64,000 nt of DNA. It comes from Chara braunii. Its lineage: Eukaryota; Streptophyta; Charophyceae; Charales; Characeae. The notes under the pieces are model-generated. The model was not told the origin of the DNA, made no database searches, and saw only the letters and a program-made list of their open reading frames with translations. The DNA is taken from assembly GCA_003427395.1 (NCBI GenBank), contig BFEA01000065.1, positions 296,099 to 360,098 on the forward strand, read 5' to 3'. Positions 44,315 to 55,475 of this stretch are shown piece after piece. The position numbers and the translations under genes are program-made. How positions within the stretch are numbered: the first letter of the stretch is position 1; every line of letters starts with the position of its first letter.

Positions 44315-44484
44315 CTTCCGATTTCACGCACACTCCTCAGTGCTACTCGAGTACACTCCGCCTCATCGATGACGCTAAGTGGTCTATCTGGATCATCACA
44401 CGCACGACCGGTCCATGTATCTGTCCCACGACGTATAGAGCATACTCATCATTGGAACTCCGAGTCATCGCGCTCATCTCGCTG

Positions 44485-44835
44485 TCATTGCTCCGGTGTC
44501 CTCTTCACACTTCCTTCCTCGTCAGAATTTCCTTGTACGACTTTCCCTCGGTCGGTCGCCTTCGTTGACGACTCTGCACAGTCGCGACTTCGATCCTTGC
44601 GATCCCTCGTCTTCAGACTCTCTAGAAAGTCCAAACGCCACCTCCTAAAAAACTCCTTGTCCTCTCTGAATAACCTCTCTATCCCTCTGGTTCCCGCTTT
44701 TATCCTCCTCAACTTGCCTTTGTCTCCGCACTTCTCACACTCGCGTATCTTGTCCCTAGTTGTCGTGAGTTGTTTGGACAGTGGTTCTACCATACGTTCT
44801 CCCACTCTTTTCACTCTCTCATCCTCATTTTCCAT
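44485..44835 (-). CDS. Unknown charged ORF (116 aa)
   Basis: Very rich in Lys, Arg and Glu, with a single CEKCGDKGK pair of cysteines that is too small for a complete zinc finger. Otherwise helical and possibly RNA-binding, which is a guess from composition only. Starts 41 bp after the preceding ORF. Confidence 0.45.
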   Translation of the reverse strand: MENEDERVKRVGERMVEPLSKQLTTTRDKIRECEKCGDKGKLRRIKAGTRGIERLFREDKEFFRRWRLDFLESLKTRDRKDRSRDCAESSTKATDRGKVVQGNSDEEGSVKRTPEQ

Positions 44836-44875
44836 CCCCCGTTATTCATTACTCACGCGTCTATTACCACTCTCC

Positions 44876-45157
44876 CTATACTCTAGCTCGCGCCTCGGCC
44901 ACCGTCTCGTCGAAGTACCACTCCGTCCGCAAGTAGCCTGCTGACCATACCATTACCTCATAAGTCACCTTCGTCTGGAAGGTGACGCAAGCAAGGACTC
45001 CCAGTCGATACTCGTCGACCAAGTCTCTAGCTCGTCTCACGCACTCGGCCTCTGTCAGACTCTCGTTTATGTGCACTCTAAGTAGTACTGTGGCAGTGAA
45101 TCCCTCACTCACCAGCTGTCTGCTCACCTCGACTCCAGCCGATGATCGCTCTGCCAT
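44876..45157 (-). CDS. Small unknown domain, family B copy 2 (93 aa)
   Basis: Pattern TVLLRVHI, then RRARDLVDEYRLGVL, then VTYEVMVWSAGY suggests strand-helix-strand. Its ATG overlaps the last 34 nt of family A copy 3, in another frame. Aligns plausibly with 45984-46220 and with the middle of 43463-43957. Function unknown. Confidence 0.55.
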   Translation of the reverse strand: MAERSSAGVEVSRQLVSEGFTATVLLRVHINESLTEAECVRRARDLVDEYRLGVLACVTFQTKVTYEVMVWSAGYLRTEWYFDETVAEARARV

Positions 45158-45939
45158 TCCTCCGCCTCCGTGAATAAGTGCCTCAAGTCCTCTAACCGAA
45201 CGTACCTCTCCTCCACACGCCTCTTGCAGTAGTCGACCACGTCGACCGGTCTCAGACAGTCAACCCAGCACGTCGCGTCTATGAGACCTCTCAACTCCTC
45301 GTCGTCAAAGCGCCTCCACCATAGACTGACGACAAAGTAGGTCTCCTTGAACCTTGGTGCCAACCCCAGTCCAAGGGCAAGGTGCGTATGTCTGACTGCT
45401 CGTGTTAGACTCTTAACCCCTCCGTATACCTGGTCTATCACGAACAGCAGAAGCGCCCACCTCCAACCCTGTACAGGGTGAAGATCCCGCGTTGGCGATC
45501 CGAACACGATACGCACCCTCGGTTGACTATCTCCACCTAACGATCCCGCCTTCCTATCTAGTACTGCTCTGGCCAACGCCTCGTATCTCCATAGACTTCT
45601 TTCGATACCGACCAGCGTCAGTCCTATTTCGACCTTTAGCGTTCGATCAAAGATAAGATGCCCTATCAGCTCCACCTGCCTTCCACTTCCCGGTTCCTTT
45701 TCTTCTACGACTACCGTCCAGAGAAACACTCCTTCAGCTATCCACGTTCCGACGTACCCGAGCGGCACCCTATGACTATCCTCCAATCGCGCAGGAAGAG
45801 GTACGTCGAAACCCAGCGCAATCTCCCTAGGCTCTGTCAGTCTCCTCACTCTATAGGAGCCTGAGTCTCGCAATAGGACATACGCCCACCATGCACTCGA
45901 ATCACTCCTCATTACCCCACGCCACTCAATTTGTGTCAC
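45124..45939 (-). CDS. Unknown protein, family A copy 3 (271 aa)
   Basis: Shares an ordered set of motifs with copies 1 and 2: FDVPLPAR (44-51), LW (73-74), GHLIF (93-97), WRYE (117-120), FVIDQVYGG (166-174), DDEELRGLI (212-220) and LRHLF (252-256). WRYE is identical in copy 2 (107-110). It lacks the acidic tail of the other two copies. No signal peptide or membrane helix. Function unknown; a structural or RNA-associated role beside gag is possible but not shown. Confidence 0.6.
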   Translation of the reverse strand: MTQIEWRGVMRSDSSAWWAYVLLRDSGSYRVRRLTEPREIALGFDVPLPARLEDSHRVPLGYVGTWIAEGVFLWTVVVEEKEPGSGRQVELIGHLIFDRTLKVEIGLTLVGIERSLWRYEALARAVLDRKAGSLGGDSQPRVRIVFGSPTRDLHPVQGWRWALLLFVIDQVYGGVKSLTRAVRHTHLALGLGLAPRFKETYFVVSLWWRRFDDEELRGLIDATCWVDCLRPVDVVDYCKRRVEERYVRLEDLRHLFTEAEEWQSDHRLESR

Positions 45940-45983
45940 TCTACTCCCTTCGATGCACTCGATCTCACGATGTTACGAACTCC

Positions 45984-46220
45984 TTAGACAACTCTAACAC
46001 TCAGGCTCAGTATCGTCGAGTAGGTGTTGTGCACTCTCCCATCAGCTTCATGGAAGTAGATGGTATACTCGACGTATCTCTGGCCCCTCCGTATCTCCAG
46101 AGCATGCTCGGTCATGAGTCTGATTCGTCGCGCAACGTCGCCCATCGCCTCTTCTTCCCAACCCCCTATCCTATCTCGTTGCAAGGAAAGGGTCACTCTC
46201 AGTGTGTCTCTGTCCGCCAT
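45984..46220 (-). CDS. Small unknown domain, family B copy 1 (78 aa)
   Basis: Pattern TLRVTLSLQ, EEEAMGDVARRIRLM, ALEIRRGQRYVEYTIYF: strand, helix, strand, strand by eye. Lies between family A copies 2 and 3, so A and B members alternate here (A2-B1-A3-B2). No known family recognised. Confidence 0.55.
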   Translation of the reverse strand: MADRDTLRVTLSLQRDRIGGWEEEAMGDVARRIRLMTEHALEIRRGQRYVEYTIYFHEADGRVHNTYSTILSLSVRVV

Positions 46221-46331
46221 CTCTATCAGCGCTTAATACAATTCCTGTCTCGTCTGAAGTTATCTCCCTGTATCTATTAACCGACACCCCACTACTCCGC
46301 TCTCTACACTATGCCCGCATATGCCCTATCC

Positions 46332-47456
46332 TTAATCGTCTCCCGCATTTGGCATATCCTCGTCCACGTCCTCGTCTTCGTCTGCATCCACAGCCCGGCC
46401 CCAGGGGATATGCTCTTGTCCCTCGGCCTGAGCTAGATGCCCCCAACCGTCGCTGTCTGGTTTGTCTAAATCGGCGCCAAGGTCGTCTTGCCCCGCGTCA
46501 GGCACGTCTCTCCACGGTCTTTCGTCCTCTCCCCAAGGCTCGACGTCGCTAAGGTGTTCCCAATCTCGATCATCGATGTCCCAGCCGAACTCCTCTCTAT
46601 CTGGATATATCCCCTGGTAATGTTCCTCTAACTCCCAGATAGATATGAGGGAAGCAGGCCTGTCGCCGAGAGTCTCGCTAAAGAGTCGTCTGACCCCCTC
46701 CAAACCATCCACTGGTCTTTGGACTTCCCTGTCTAGTGCCAGCCAGAACTCCAAGGGCTGGCCCGGGAAAAAACAGTGGGGGCCTGTTGTAGGCGCTAGA
46801 GTACGTAAGAACTCAATGAGCTGTATCCCCCTCTCTCCAGTAAGAGGCCCGCCTACGAACTGTGCGTAGGCAATCCAGTCCCGATCCGTTTGCCCTCTAG
46901 CTAGTGCGTCGAGCTCTAGAGCCGCGAAATACTTCTCCATGACGCACCCCATGCCCCAAAGCTGCTCCACTACAAAAACCGGGAACCTGGCGCGCATTCG
47001 GACCGTCGGGAAAGCGAACCCTCCTATCCGAAAGGTAGTCCTCACCTCCCTCATAGGCCCATACAGATCCTCAATCCCCTCGCATGCACTCTCCATCACG
47101 CCTGTCAGGATCTCTCTCACCTCTCGCTCATACCGCCATTTTCCATGCACCAAGCGCTGGATATAGACGGTGCCGCTCACCTCACGTGAGTAATAAATAT
47201 GCCCTAAGGCCTCTGTGGACGTCGTGCCAGGCGCTCGCCACCTCTGCGGATCGGACTCGTAGGTCTGAACGGTATATGACCATAGGTGCACGTCTGGCCC
47301 CAGCCGAGTCGACCCCCAATGGTCAATCAGCCCTGGCTCAGCTACGCATCTGGCCGGTAGATCAAACTCCACCAAGTCGGGAACTATGATCTTTGGTCGT
47401 CTAGGCCATCTGAAATCACCAAAGGGTAGGTCATCTCTCTCGATCTCCTCTACCAT
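46332..47456 (-). CDS. Unknown protein, family A copy 2 (374 aa)
   Basis: The longest and only undamaged member of the family. Motifs: FDLPAR (31-36), LW (58-59), GHIYY (85-89), WRYE (107-110), FVVEQLWG (161-168), GERGIQLIEF (207-216), LDREV (241-245), RRLF (256-259). Residues about 285-374 form an acidic tail (DADEDEDVDEDMPNAGDD) with several W residues. Soluble, no membrane segments. It lies 5' of gag in the position where Ogre elements carry ORF1, but I see no sequence relation to that protein. Confidence 0.65.
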   Translation of the reverse strand: MVEEIERDDLPFGDFRWPRRPKIIVPDLVEFDLPARCVAEPGLIDHWGSTRLGPDVHLWSYTVQTYESDPQRWRAPGTTSTEALGHIYYSREVSGTVYIQRLVHGKWRYEREVREILTGVMESACEGIEDLYGPMREVRTTFRIGGFAFPTVRMRARFPVFVVEQLWGMGCVMEKYFAALELDALARGQTDRDWIAYAQFVGGPLTGERGIQLIEFLRTLAPTTGPHCFFPGQPLEFWLALDREVQRPVDGLEGVRRLFSETLGDRPASLISIWELEEHYQGIYPDREEFGWDIDDRDWEHLSDVEPWGEDERPWRDVPDAGQDDLGADLDKPDSDGWGHLAQAEGQEHIPWGRAVDADEDEDVDEDMPNAGDD

Positions 47457-47546
47457 CTGCCTGCAAGGTCTCCTATCTCACTTTCTCACTCTCCTGTCGA
47501 ATCTCACCGCTAGCCTAACTCTCACTCGCCTCGCCGCACACTCCGC

Positions 47547-48488
47547 CTAGGCACTAATCGGTACTCCTATGCGTGGGAAGTGCGCGTCTACCGTGTCGTC
47601 CTCCTCCTCGTCAACCTCACTCTCTGGGTCAACCCAATCCGGCTCCCACGAGTCTCCTTCGTTCTCTCGCTCCCACCCCTCGTCGTCGAACTCGTCCTCG
47701 ACGCGGTAGGGTGGGAGACCTATGGTCTGATACTAGTCTCTCAACTGATATTCTGATATCAGCGTCCTAATCTCATCACTCCACCAGCTTCACCAGTCGT
47801 CCTGAAAGAGGAGGCCTATACACGTAATGCTCTCGGGTCCCACTCGGAGCTCCCGGTCCAGCAAATCCCAAGCGTACGAGGGAATTCCCCACAGGAGAAC
47901 CTCGTCTGGTGCTATCGAACAGATCAGCTCCACGAGCTGGATCCTCTCGTCGCCCCAACGGGGCCCAGCTGTCACCAAGGAGTAGTAGATGTAATGGGAG
48001 TCGAACTCGTCCCTCGAAAGACGCTCGAGCTCCCTAGCCTCGAGATAAGCCTCTACTATGCCTCCTATCCCGCCAAAGATGGAGTTCACCACGAACGCTG
48101 GAACGGTCGCTCTCAACCAAGTCCCTGCGTGCGGGAAGAACCCGTCTCGCGCTAGGACAAGCTCTCCGCTAATATGCAAGCGGGGTTTCCCGTGAAACAA
48201 GGTCAGAGGATCCTGCCCGTCATCCGTACGGAAGGCGTCAACCTTGGTCTGCAAGAGTCGCTCAGCCGTGCAAAAAATATCGCTCTCTCCCGAAATGGCA
48301 AGACTCAAGACAGCCCCTTTGGCTGTCTCTGAATCCAGGTATAAATACCCTCGCATTAAACCTCTCCCGAGATTGCTTTGGACCTCACTACACAGCCACA
48401 ACCAAGCACCCTCAGATAGGGCGATAGACCTCCAACTAATCTGGCCGTCGTCCCACCTAGTCGGTCGGGATGGAAGTGTGAACTTCAC
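47547..48488 (-). pseudogene. Unknown protein, family A copy 1 (disrupted)
   Basis: An open 232-codon part carries FTLPSRP (3-9), LW (30-31), RGYLY (46-50), FVVNSIFGG (132-140), DERIQLVEL (180-188), LLDREL (209-214). After a TGA at 47790 and a TAG near 47727 the same frame goes on through an acidic, W-containing tail (FDDEGWERENEGDSW; DEEEDDTVDAHF) to a stop at 47547, matching the tail of copy 2. The original length was therefore about 313 codons. First ORF after the leader. Confidence 0.6.
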
Positions 48489-50549
48489 TAATCCTCCCTC
48501 TATAAGCTCCGGAGGCTCTATGTCCCAAGCGCGGGTAGCCTCGTAGACCTCTACCTGCGCTAGCGACCACGTCCAACCGACGGCTAGAGAGGAGGTAGTA
48601 AAAGAAATGGGTAGAGAAGATGAAACAGACAGTCGATTCTAAGAAAATTTTGACAGCGCTTCGCCTCCCTTCGTTGGGAGCCCCGATAGTACGCTGTCAA
48701 TCTATCTCCAACCTATCCCAAGAGTCCCCTAAGGAGTCAAAGGGCGGAATCCCGGCCCTAAACAAAGCAAATAGGCTCTATAGTCAAGTTCCCTCGAATA
48801 CAAAGCGTGTGCTCTGTTCGAGGAAACCTTGCCTGTCGCTGCTCCGGTCACCCCTCCGGAGTACAGATGACCCCCTCTATCTAAAAACCAAAATTAGAAG
48901 GCCGTCACCTTCTTTCGGCTATTTTTCTAAGCCATTTTTATATTTTTAAGGAATTTTAATAAATTTAAAATTAATAAAAATTATTTTTAATCGACAGAAA
49001 CCTACTGGCTCTCCACCACTGCCTAGGGGCATGCAAGGTTCCCCCTAGAGAGTAGAGCGGCAAGTACGTTTCTCTTCTCGGCACACACTAACTGTTTATT
49101 TTAAATTTATATTATATAAATATCAAATAAATAAATTTAGTTAGGGAAAATTACCGTCGCTGCACCCAACCCCTGAAAGGGGGTAAGGGAACAAGTTTGT
49201 ACCTTTTTCACTCTAATTCTCATTCCCTTTCCCCATCTAGAGAATTTTTTCGTGTTTTACTATATTTAATTTACAAAAATTATGTTTATGCAATATATAC
49301 CCCCTTTCTTACTTTATATATATTTATATTCCTTATATATTTCTCTATGCAAAATTGGTTGTTTTAAAAAGACCCCAACGAATTTTTACGAATTTCCGAA
49401 AATTTCGGCGGCACTTCGCCTCCCCCCCGTTGGGATGGGGCTCGGCCGAAGGCCTAAAAAATGTCGCCGAAGGGGTCTATCAAAAAGATATAATTTTCGT
49501 AAAGGAGTTTTGAATTTTTATTTGATTTTTAAGTATTTTCTTTAATTATTCTGTAATTAATTCGACAAAATACACAAAATTTCAGAAAATTTTCGCAGCA
49601 TTCACCCTCCCTCCGTTGGGATGGGGTTCGGGACTGTCGCCCCTAGCGCAACCGTCCAAAATAAACAATGGCAAATTTCAAACTAAAATATAACAAACTT
49701 TAATTAATTCTTTTTCGTTATTTTAAGTATTTTCTTTCAATTAATTATAAAAAAATACCGAGAAAAAAACAAAAAAAAACAAAATAATTCAGATATATTT
49801 CGAACCGACTTTTCAGTGGCTCCTCAAGGTTGTTATCCAACCCTAAATCCCTAGATAAGACCTCACCAAACTAGGGTTTCCCCTAATTAGGGTTTAACTA
49901 ACTAGGGTTTTGGAGCTTTGCGCGCAACCGCACACTCTCCTCCAACACACGAACCGTCCCAAAAACTTTTCGTTAACTCCTCCCGATATTTCCAAAAACT
50001 TTGACAGCTTACTTTCTCTCAATCCCCTTTTTCCTATTTTACACAAAATTTTAAAGAAAATAAATATTCTATTTTTATTTTCGTTTATTTTCTTCGCGGT
50101 TACTGGCTGTTCTTACCTCTAACTAACTCCGTTTGTCCCGTCCAGGGTATCAAAATGACTGGAAAAATAATCTGAACAACTTTGGTTTAGAAGTTATCTC
50201 AAAAAAAATGGACCAAATTCCCGAAAAAAAATAAAAAAAGAAAAACTAAAAATTTTCAATTAATAAATAGAAAATTAAAAAAAATTGATTTCCTCAAAAT
50301 TTGACCGTTAGAATTTTTTGAGAAACGTGTCAAAACTTTCGTCTCGTCATGAGGACGATCTTTGTTTTCGACAAGGTTTACGTGAAATTGCGCGAATAAG
50401 GAGATATTTGAGAAAAAGAAAATTCAAAATTAATAAAAATCGATAAAAATCAACTAACCGAGGTATTCGGATCTAACTAACTCCCGGCTAATTTGCCAGG
50501 GCACCCCCGTTGATTAGGGAAGGCCGCAGCCTTGGGGGTGCATTTCCCC
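48489..50549 (-). other. AT-rich leader of the giant element (2 kb)
   Basis: Between the primer site and the first ORF. No coding sequence. It carries three copies of a ~45-bp motif (around 48650, 49400 and 49585), each with AAATTT, then CACTTCGCCTCCC-type and CGTTGGGATGGGG-type sequence. The rest is long A/T runs. Presumed 5' untranslated leader with packaging or translation signals. Confidence 0.6.
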
Positions 50550-50567
50550 TCCCCGGCAACGGCGCCA
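50550..50567 (-). promoter_or_regulatory. Primer-binding site, tRNA-Asp
   Basis: TGGCGCCGTTGCCGGGGA on the minus strand is an exact complement of the 3' end (with CCA) of plant tRNA-Asp(GTC) as I know it. It lies five bases after the LTR end ...CCTCACA, as expected for minus-strand priming. Confidence 0.85.
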
Positions 50568-50572
50568 AAGTT

Positions 50573-53500
50573 TGTGAGGAAACCCGGGGAGGGGCGCCTA
50601 CCGTTCGCCGAAGCAAAGGGCAATGGCGTCTGTCACTCGCCTCGCCCGCTTCCGAGGTCCTCGACGACCAGCAGGGTTTAGAGTTCGATTCGGCGGTCGT
50701 GCCCCCTTGTTTTCGCTTTCCCTATTTTTGGTATCCCCACGAGTTCACCCCGCGGCAAGTTCGATCAGTTAATCGTCTCGACTGCAAGTCCGTCCAGCGG
50801 TAAGTTTGTATAGTCAACCGAGTCCATTCAGTTACAAGTTTGAACAGTCGTTCGCCCATTCAGCGGGCTCATGCTAGAGTAAGCGACAACAATTGATCAA
50901 TCGTTAAGCAAGTTCATACAGCAGTCGATTTCGAAAGTTGTCAGTCGATGGGCAAGCTCACACTGCAATAGATTTCTGAAACTAATCAGTCCACAGACAA
51001 GCTCATTCAACAGCAGATCACAAAGGTCAACTGAGTAACATTGGCGAGCTCACGACACGGCAGGGTTCAACAGCTACTCGAATGAACGCCCAGTCCGAAC
51101 TACAACCAGGTTCAACAACTAATAACAGGGCTAGCTCCGGCAGTTGCTCGATCGTCTGAGAATTCATTTCCACAGTCCGTGTCAACAGATAGAGCAGTGA
51201 TTAGAACGTTCAGATCTCGGCTAGCTCTGACAGTTCCAACACTCCCATTCCCTGCTGATTGCCTCTTCCCCTCTCGCGTCTTCCCTGCTCTCTGTCCCCT
51301 CTTTACTCCTCTCTTAGTTGCTGGCCCTCTTCTCGTTGGGTGAACGATCAGAAGTACAAGAAATAAATAAATAAATTTCAAGGGAGAAAGGAAGGATGTA
51401 ATAAGCCCCGTCAATTGTAAACCCAGGGTCGATCAAGCTCGCCCCACAATCACTTGCAGCCCCACCAACGGTCTCTGGGCCACGTAACTTAGCGGCCCCG
51501 ACTACATGCTTGTTTCAAAGTATGATCCCAATAAATTACGAACACTGAGAAAGTAGCCCGCTGCCTTATTAAACAGAAGTGGCCCCCAAAGAGCGGCGGA
51601 TCCTTCACGTTGCTGATGGCGAGAGAGAAAACAAAAACGTTATAATAACACAATGGCGAGGTTGTTCCCTCCGTCAACTTCGTGCAATCGTTTCGGCGGA
51701 CGCTGCCCCGTTACTATCAGACAAGTGACAACTCGTAATCCGCTTTTCACATTCTTTAGCTTTCCCAATCGTACGCAACCTTGCTCTCGCTTTTCCCGCT
51801 CATTTTGCCCACGGCTCGCTCAGTCCCGCGTTTATGCTAACTTTCGTTTGGCTAACCCACTCCGCTTTCGGCTCAACCAGTTCTCTCTTAGCCCCTGTCC
51901 CAGTCTCTCGCCCGCTCACTGAGTCTCTCGCCCACCCTCTCTATCCGTCTAGCTCACCGCCTGCAAATCGTGGAGCGATGGCTGAACGCATTATCCATTT
52001 CANTCCCGATGCACCCGCCCTGATCTACCGCCAGATGCTCTGATACCAAACTACCACGATCAGCCCCGTTATATTTGCCCCTTCTCGAGAGCGCTTGCTC
52101 CCACTGAGATTTAGCCGACCTTGCTCTTCAAGGTCTCCTCCCTCGTTATCATGGGGATTAGGAGAAAACGTACATAAGAATCACTTACCCTTGCAGATGA
52201 TCGACCGAATCGTTGCGTAGCCATTGTTCTCGGTAGCTGGCAGTAGAAACAGTGACTCTCTTTACTCTGGAGAAGTGAGTTGACTTCTCACAGGGGATTG
52301 GAGCTGATGACGTCACACGGAATACGGTCGTCCCTTCGTAATAAACTGGATTAGTCGGAGCATACTGTGACTCTCGATCTCAAGCCGTCTCTTCACAACA
52401 AGCCCACAGTCTGTAGCAAAGCCCTGAAGTAAATCTCGTGTCCTAGAGGGCGTTGGCGATCTCGTCAAGGGAAAAGGGTTGATGCTGCCACAAGCGACTG
52501 CTCGTGAGCGAACCTTCACCAGGTTTCCTCGAACATCCGCGTGCTACTATCTTGGACTCTGCGAGCACAGCGCTTACTCACTTCCTTCGTGCGCACTCAA
52601 CTAGACGTGCACCCACTGGTTGAACTCAACACCAAGCAGCACCTGGGAACGATTGGCTCACTCAGAGCCTCGTGCATGCTTCCTCGCGGGTGCCTTCGCT
52701 GTAACTGCCTGGGGCTCCCTTGCGATCACTGTAGCGAGCTCGCTGGACTATTGCTCCTCCACTCCACGTGCGTTTATCTGAACTCCTCTACTCTTTCTTC
52801 GCTCGCGCGACCTCACATGCCCGATCTCCCTCATGCCTCTTTAGCAGCAGGTCTTGCCTGGTCACACACCTTTCCCGCTATGATTCGTCCCCCAACACGT
52901 ACACCGCTCATACCTTTCACGTAACTTCGCCCTCTCCTTCGACCGCCTCCTGTGTGGTTACGCCTTGCTCATGCTCCTCTCACTTCCGTACCCGCCTAGC
53001 GTGCGCCCGAATTCTCGCGCGTATACTCAGCCATGCACCGCAGGTCAACCACCTCCCTCTCTTCGCACAATTCTCCCATCGCCCGTTATCTGGCTGTACC
53101 CGACGCACGCTCCCCATCACATTCACAACGTGTCCGGTTATCTCCTTTCTCACGTTCGGAGACTGCGCGTGCGTCATTCGTCACTTCAACGGAGAGGTGT
53201 ACGCTCCTCGCGCTGAGTCCTCCCCGCCCCCGTAACAACCTGCGTTTCCGTGCAAGAGCGTTGGGCACGACTTGCACAGTTCCCGATGCAACAACCTTCG
53301 AAGACATGGGCGGGGTACATCGTGGACGCACCTTCTCCCTGTTTGACCTCCCATCCTCCGAATGCCCTCAAGCTTTCCCCGGTCCCTTTCATATACCGTC
53401 CGAGACGAGGCCCTCACGAAACCCTGGCTCTCAACAGTACCCAAGGTCCCAGCTCTTGACAGGTAGCTGACCAGTCCCAAGGCACATCGCTGGGGCGATC

Positions 53501-55471
53501 TGGATCAGCAGTCTGAGGCCCAACACCCTACATAGGACCACAATCAGAAACTAATAGTGCCGGCCTCGGCTCGCTGCCCCGCTGTGAAAATCAAGATAAA
53601 GGGGCCAAAGTAAGCGCGAAAGAGTCACACCGAAAATAAGAGGAAGGATCTGCAGCGCCGTTGAGGGCTTGCGACGATGCTAATCCACTGAATTGCACCT
53701 TACCAAGCTCATAGAACGCTGCCACCGTGGCATCCCCATGCAAAGCCAATGACCTCATGCCAAATACTAAACCTTTTACGCCGTACCAAGGATACTGCGT
53801 ATTCTGTGGCCGAAATATACCGATACCGTGCCAATTCTGATCCATCATCGAACCTGAAGCAAGCAGATGCCGAGGTTATACCGGACCAGAATACTATCGT
53901 TGTAATGATGCGGAGTCTGAAATAAATTGTCGTAATGGTCCCGAACTTGAAAACGAACTTGAATAGATCACCGGTCCCGAGCCTGAAATAGACTGCCATA
54001 GTGGTCCCAGACCTGATAATAAATCGCTGCAGCAGTCCCAACCCGGAAAATAAGCCATCGTAATAGCCCCGAAGCTGAAATAAGATGTCACAGTAGTGCC
54101 AAGCCTGAAATAAACCGAAGTGACGGCTTATAAATTGAAGTAGAACGTCGCGCAGGCACCGTACCTGCGATGGACCGCCGTCAAGGTTCCGACCCTTAGG
54201 TAAATCACCGTGATGGTCCTGAACCTGATAATAAGTCGCTGTCGTGGCCCCAGGCCTGAAATAAACTGGCGTTGAACCCATGCCGAGCCTGAGGTACCAC
54301 GTCGTCGAGCCATACTGAACCTGAGGTAACCCGACGCGGCAATACCGAAGCTGGAATAAACCGCCACGGTGGTTCCGGCCCTGTAAATAAATCATGGCAG
54401 TGATACCGAATCTGAAGATAAGTGACTGTCGTGGCCGCAAGTCTGAATCATATTGTCATCGAGCTCACACTCACACTGAACCAAGAACACGCCGGGCACC
54501 GCAGGATGAAGCCACTCCGTAACAATACCGATTCAGTCTGTACCATGTACCCGTACCAAGCCAAGCATCACACATACTGTCGGTCTGAAGTAGCACCATC
54601 CTACGTCATCCATGCGACCACCCTCGAACTGAGTCGGTGAGGTTAGTAATCTGATAAATCGGGTAAGCACCACAGAAAATCTCGATCGCCGAGAAATAGT
54701 GAAGAAGGTTTGAATCTAGAAAAAAATAATTAATCAGGGGTTAGGGGCAGACGACGGGCGATCCAGGCAAAACCAGGCCAGACATCGAATAATCATTTGT
54801 TCCCGTTCATTTTATCGTTTTTAATCATTATTTCCCTTTCTTAATTCCATTGTCCGAATTAGTGAAATAATCGTAAGTTCCCCAAAAATAAATCCCCAAG
54901 GGTTTTTAATTGAATAATTGAAATTTTTATGTTTCTCTCTCCCTTGATCATTTTTAGTCTTTTCCTTTCGTTTTCGATTTCATTGCCGGAAACGTAAAAT
55001 AATAAGGTATCCTCCAAAATTTAGTTGCCGAGAAAAATAAATGAAATGAAAAAATATTCTGTTTTTCTTCTCCCTTCCTGCTTTTCTTAATCTTTTCTCC
55101 CATTTATAATTTTAGTACAAAAATCGACAAAACTCGGGGCGGCATTCCGACCCCGGGCGTATGCTGGGAAAGCGCTGCGGCGGGGGTCAGTTCCCACGAT
55201 GCCTCTCCGAGGCTGGCTTTTCCAGGTCTAACCTCGGAACGGCTGAAATGACGGTCCCTAGATATGTCGGGAGCGGCTACCCATTTCACCATATTTTGGG
55301 GTTACTCCTGTCAGACGTCATGGGGAAAATTAGGGGTCTCTTCGCTATCCCTAGCCCCTAATTTTTCCTGGCGCGTCAGGCGAAAGTCCTGGTCTATTCT
55401 CGTCTTACCATTTAATCTAGAGGTGAATATGCCGAGTTTAGGGTGACCGACCGGGATTCGGTCGCCCGACA
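50573..55471 (-). repeat. 5' LTR of giant element (4899 bp)
   Basis: Partner of 30975-35857; provides promoter and polyadenylation signals by position. I could not pick one convincing TATA box. Contains the ~40-bp minisatellite at 53890-54435. The internal 2.5 kb (about 51475-53995) appears identical to the other LTR, including the N at 52003; outside it the two LTRs differ by several percent. Confidence 0.93.
53890..54435. repeat. ~40-bp minisatellite in 5' LTR
   Basis: Same array as 34290-34860, with point changes and a few unit-level differences. Divergence here is clearly higher than in the neighbouring identical 2.5 kb. Confidence 0.8.
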
Positions 55472-55475
55472 ACGG
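55472..55475. repeat. Target-site duplication ACGG (right)
   Basis: Right copy of the duplication flanking the giant element; the following CACATGTTTTAGTATAGTG continues LARD unit B. Confidence 0.75.

Larger units (their letters stand above)
30975..55471 (-). mobile_element. Giant Ty3/gypsy LTR retrotransposon (24.5 kb)
   Basis: Complete in outline: two direct LTRs of 4.88 and 4.90 kb, TG...CA ends, ACGG target duplication, a perfect tRNA-Asp primer site, extra 5' ORFs, gag with zinc knuckle, protease, reverse transcriptase, RNase H and integrase, all on the minus strand. The RT-RNase H-integrase order places it in Ty3/gypsy. Size, long LTRs and ORFs upstream of gag recall the plant Ogre lineage, but the primer tRNA differs from Ogre's tRNA-Arg, so this is a structural parallel, not an assignment. 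Coding regions carry several stops and frameshifts, so this copy is not autonomous. Confidence 0.92.

Noticed and set aside
53709-54440. 243-codon minus-strand ORF in the 5' LTR
   Set aside because: It translates the ~40-bp minisatellite and is not open in the same way in the 3' LTR.
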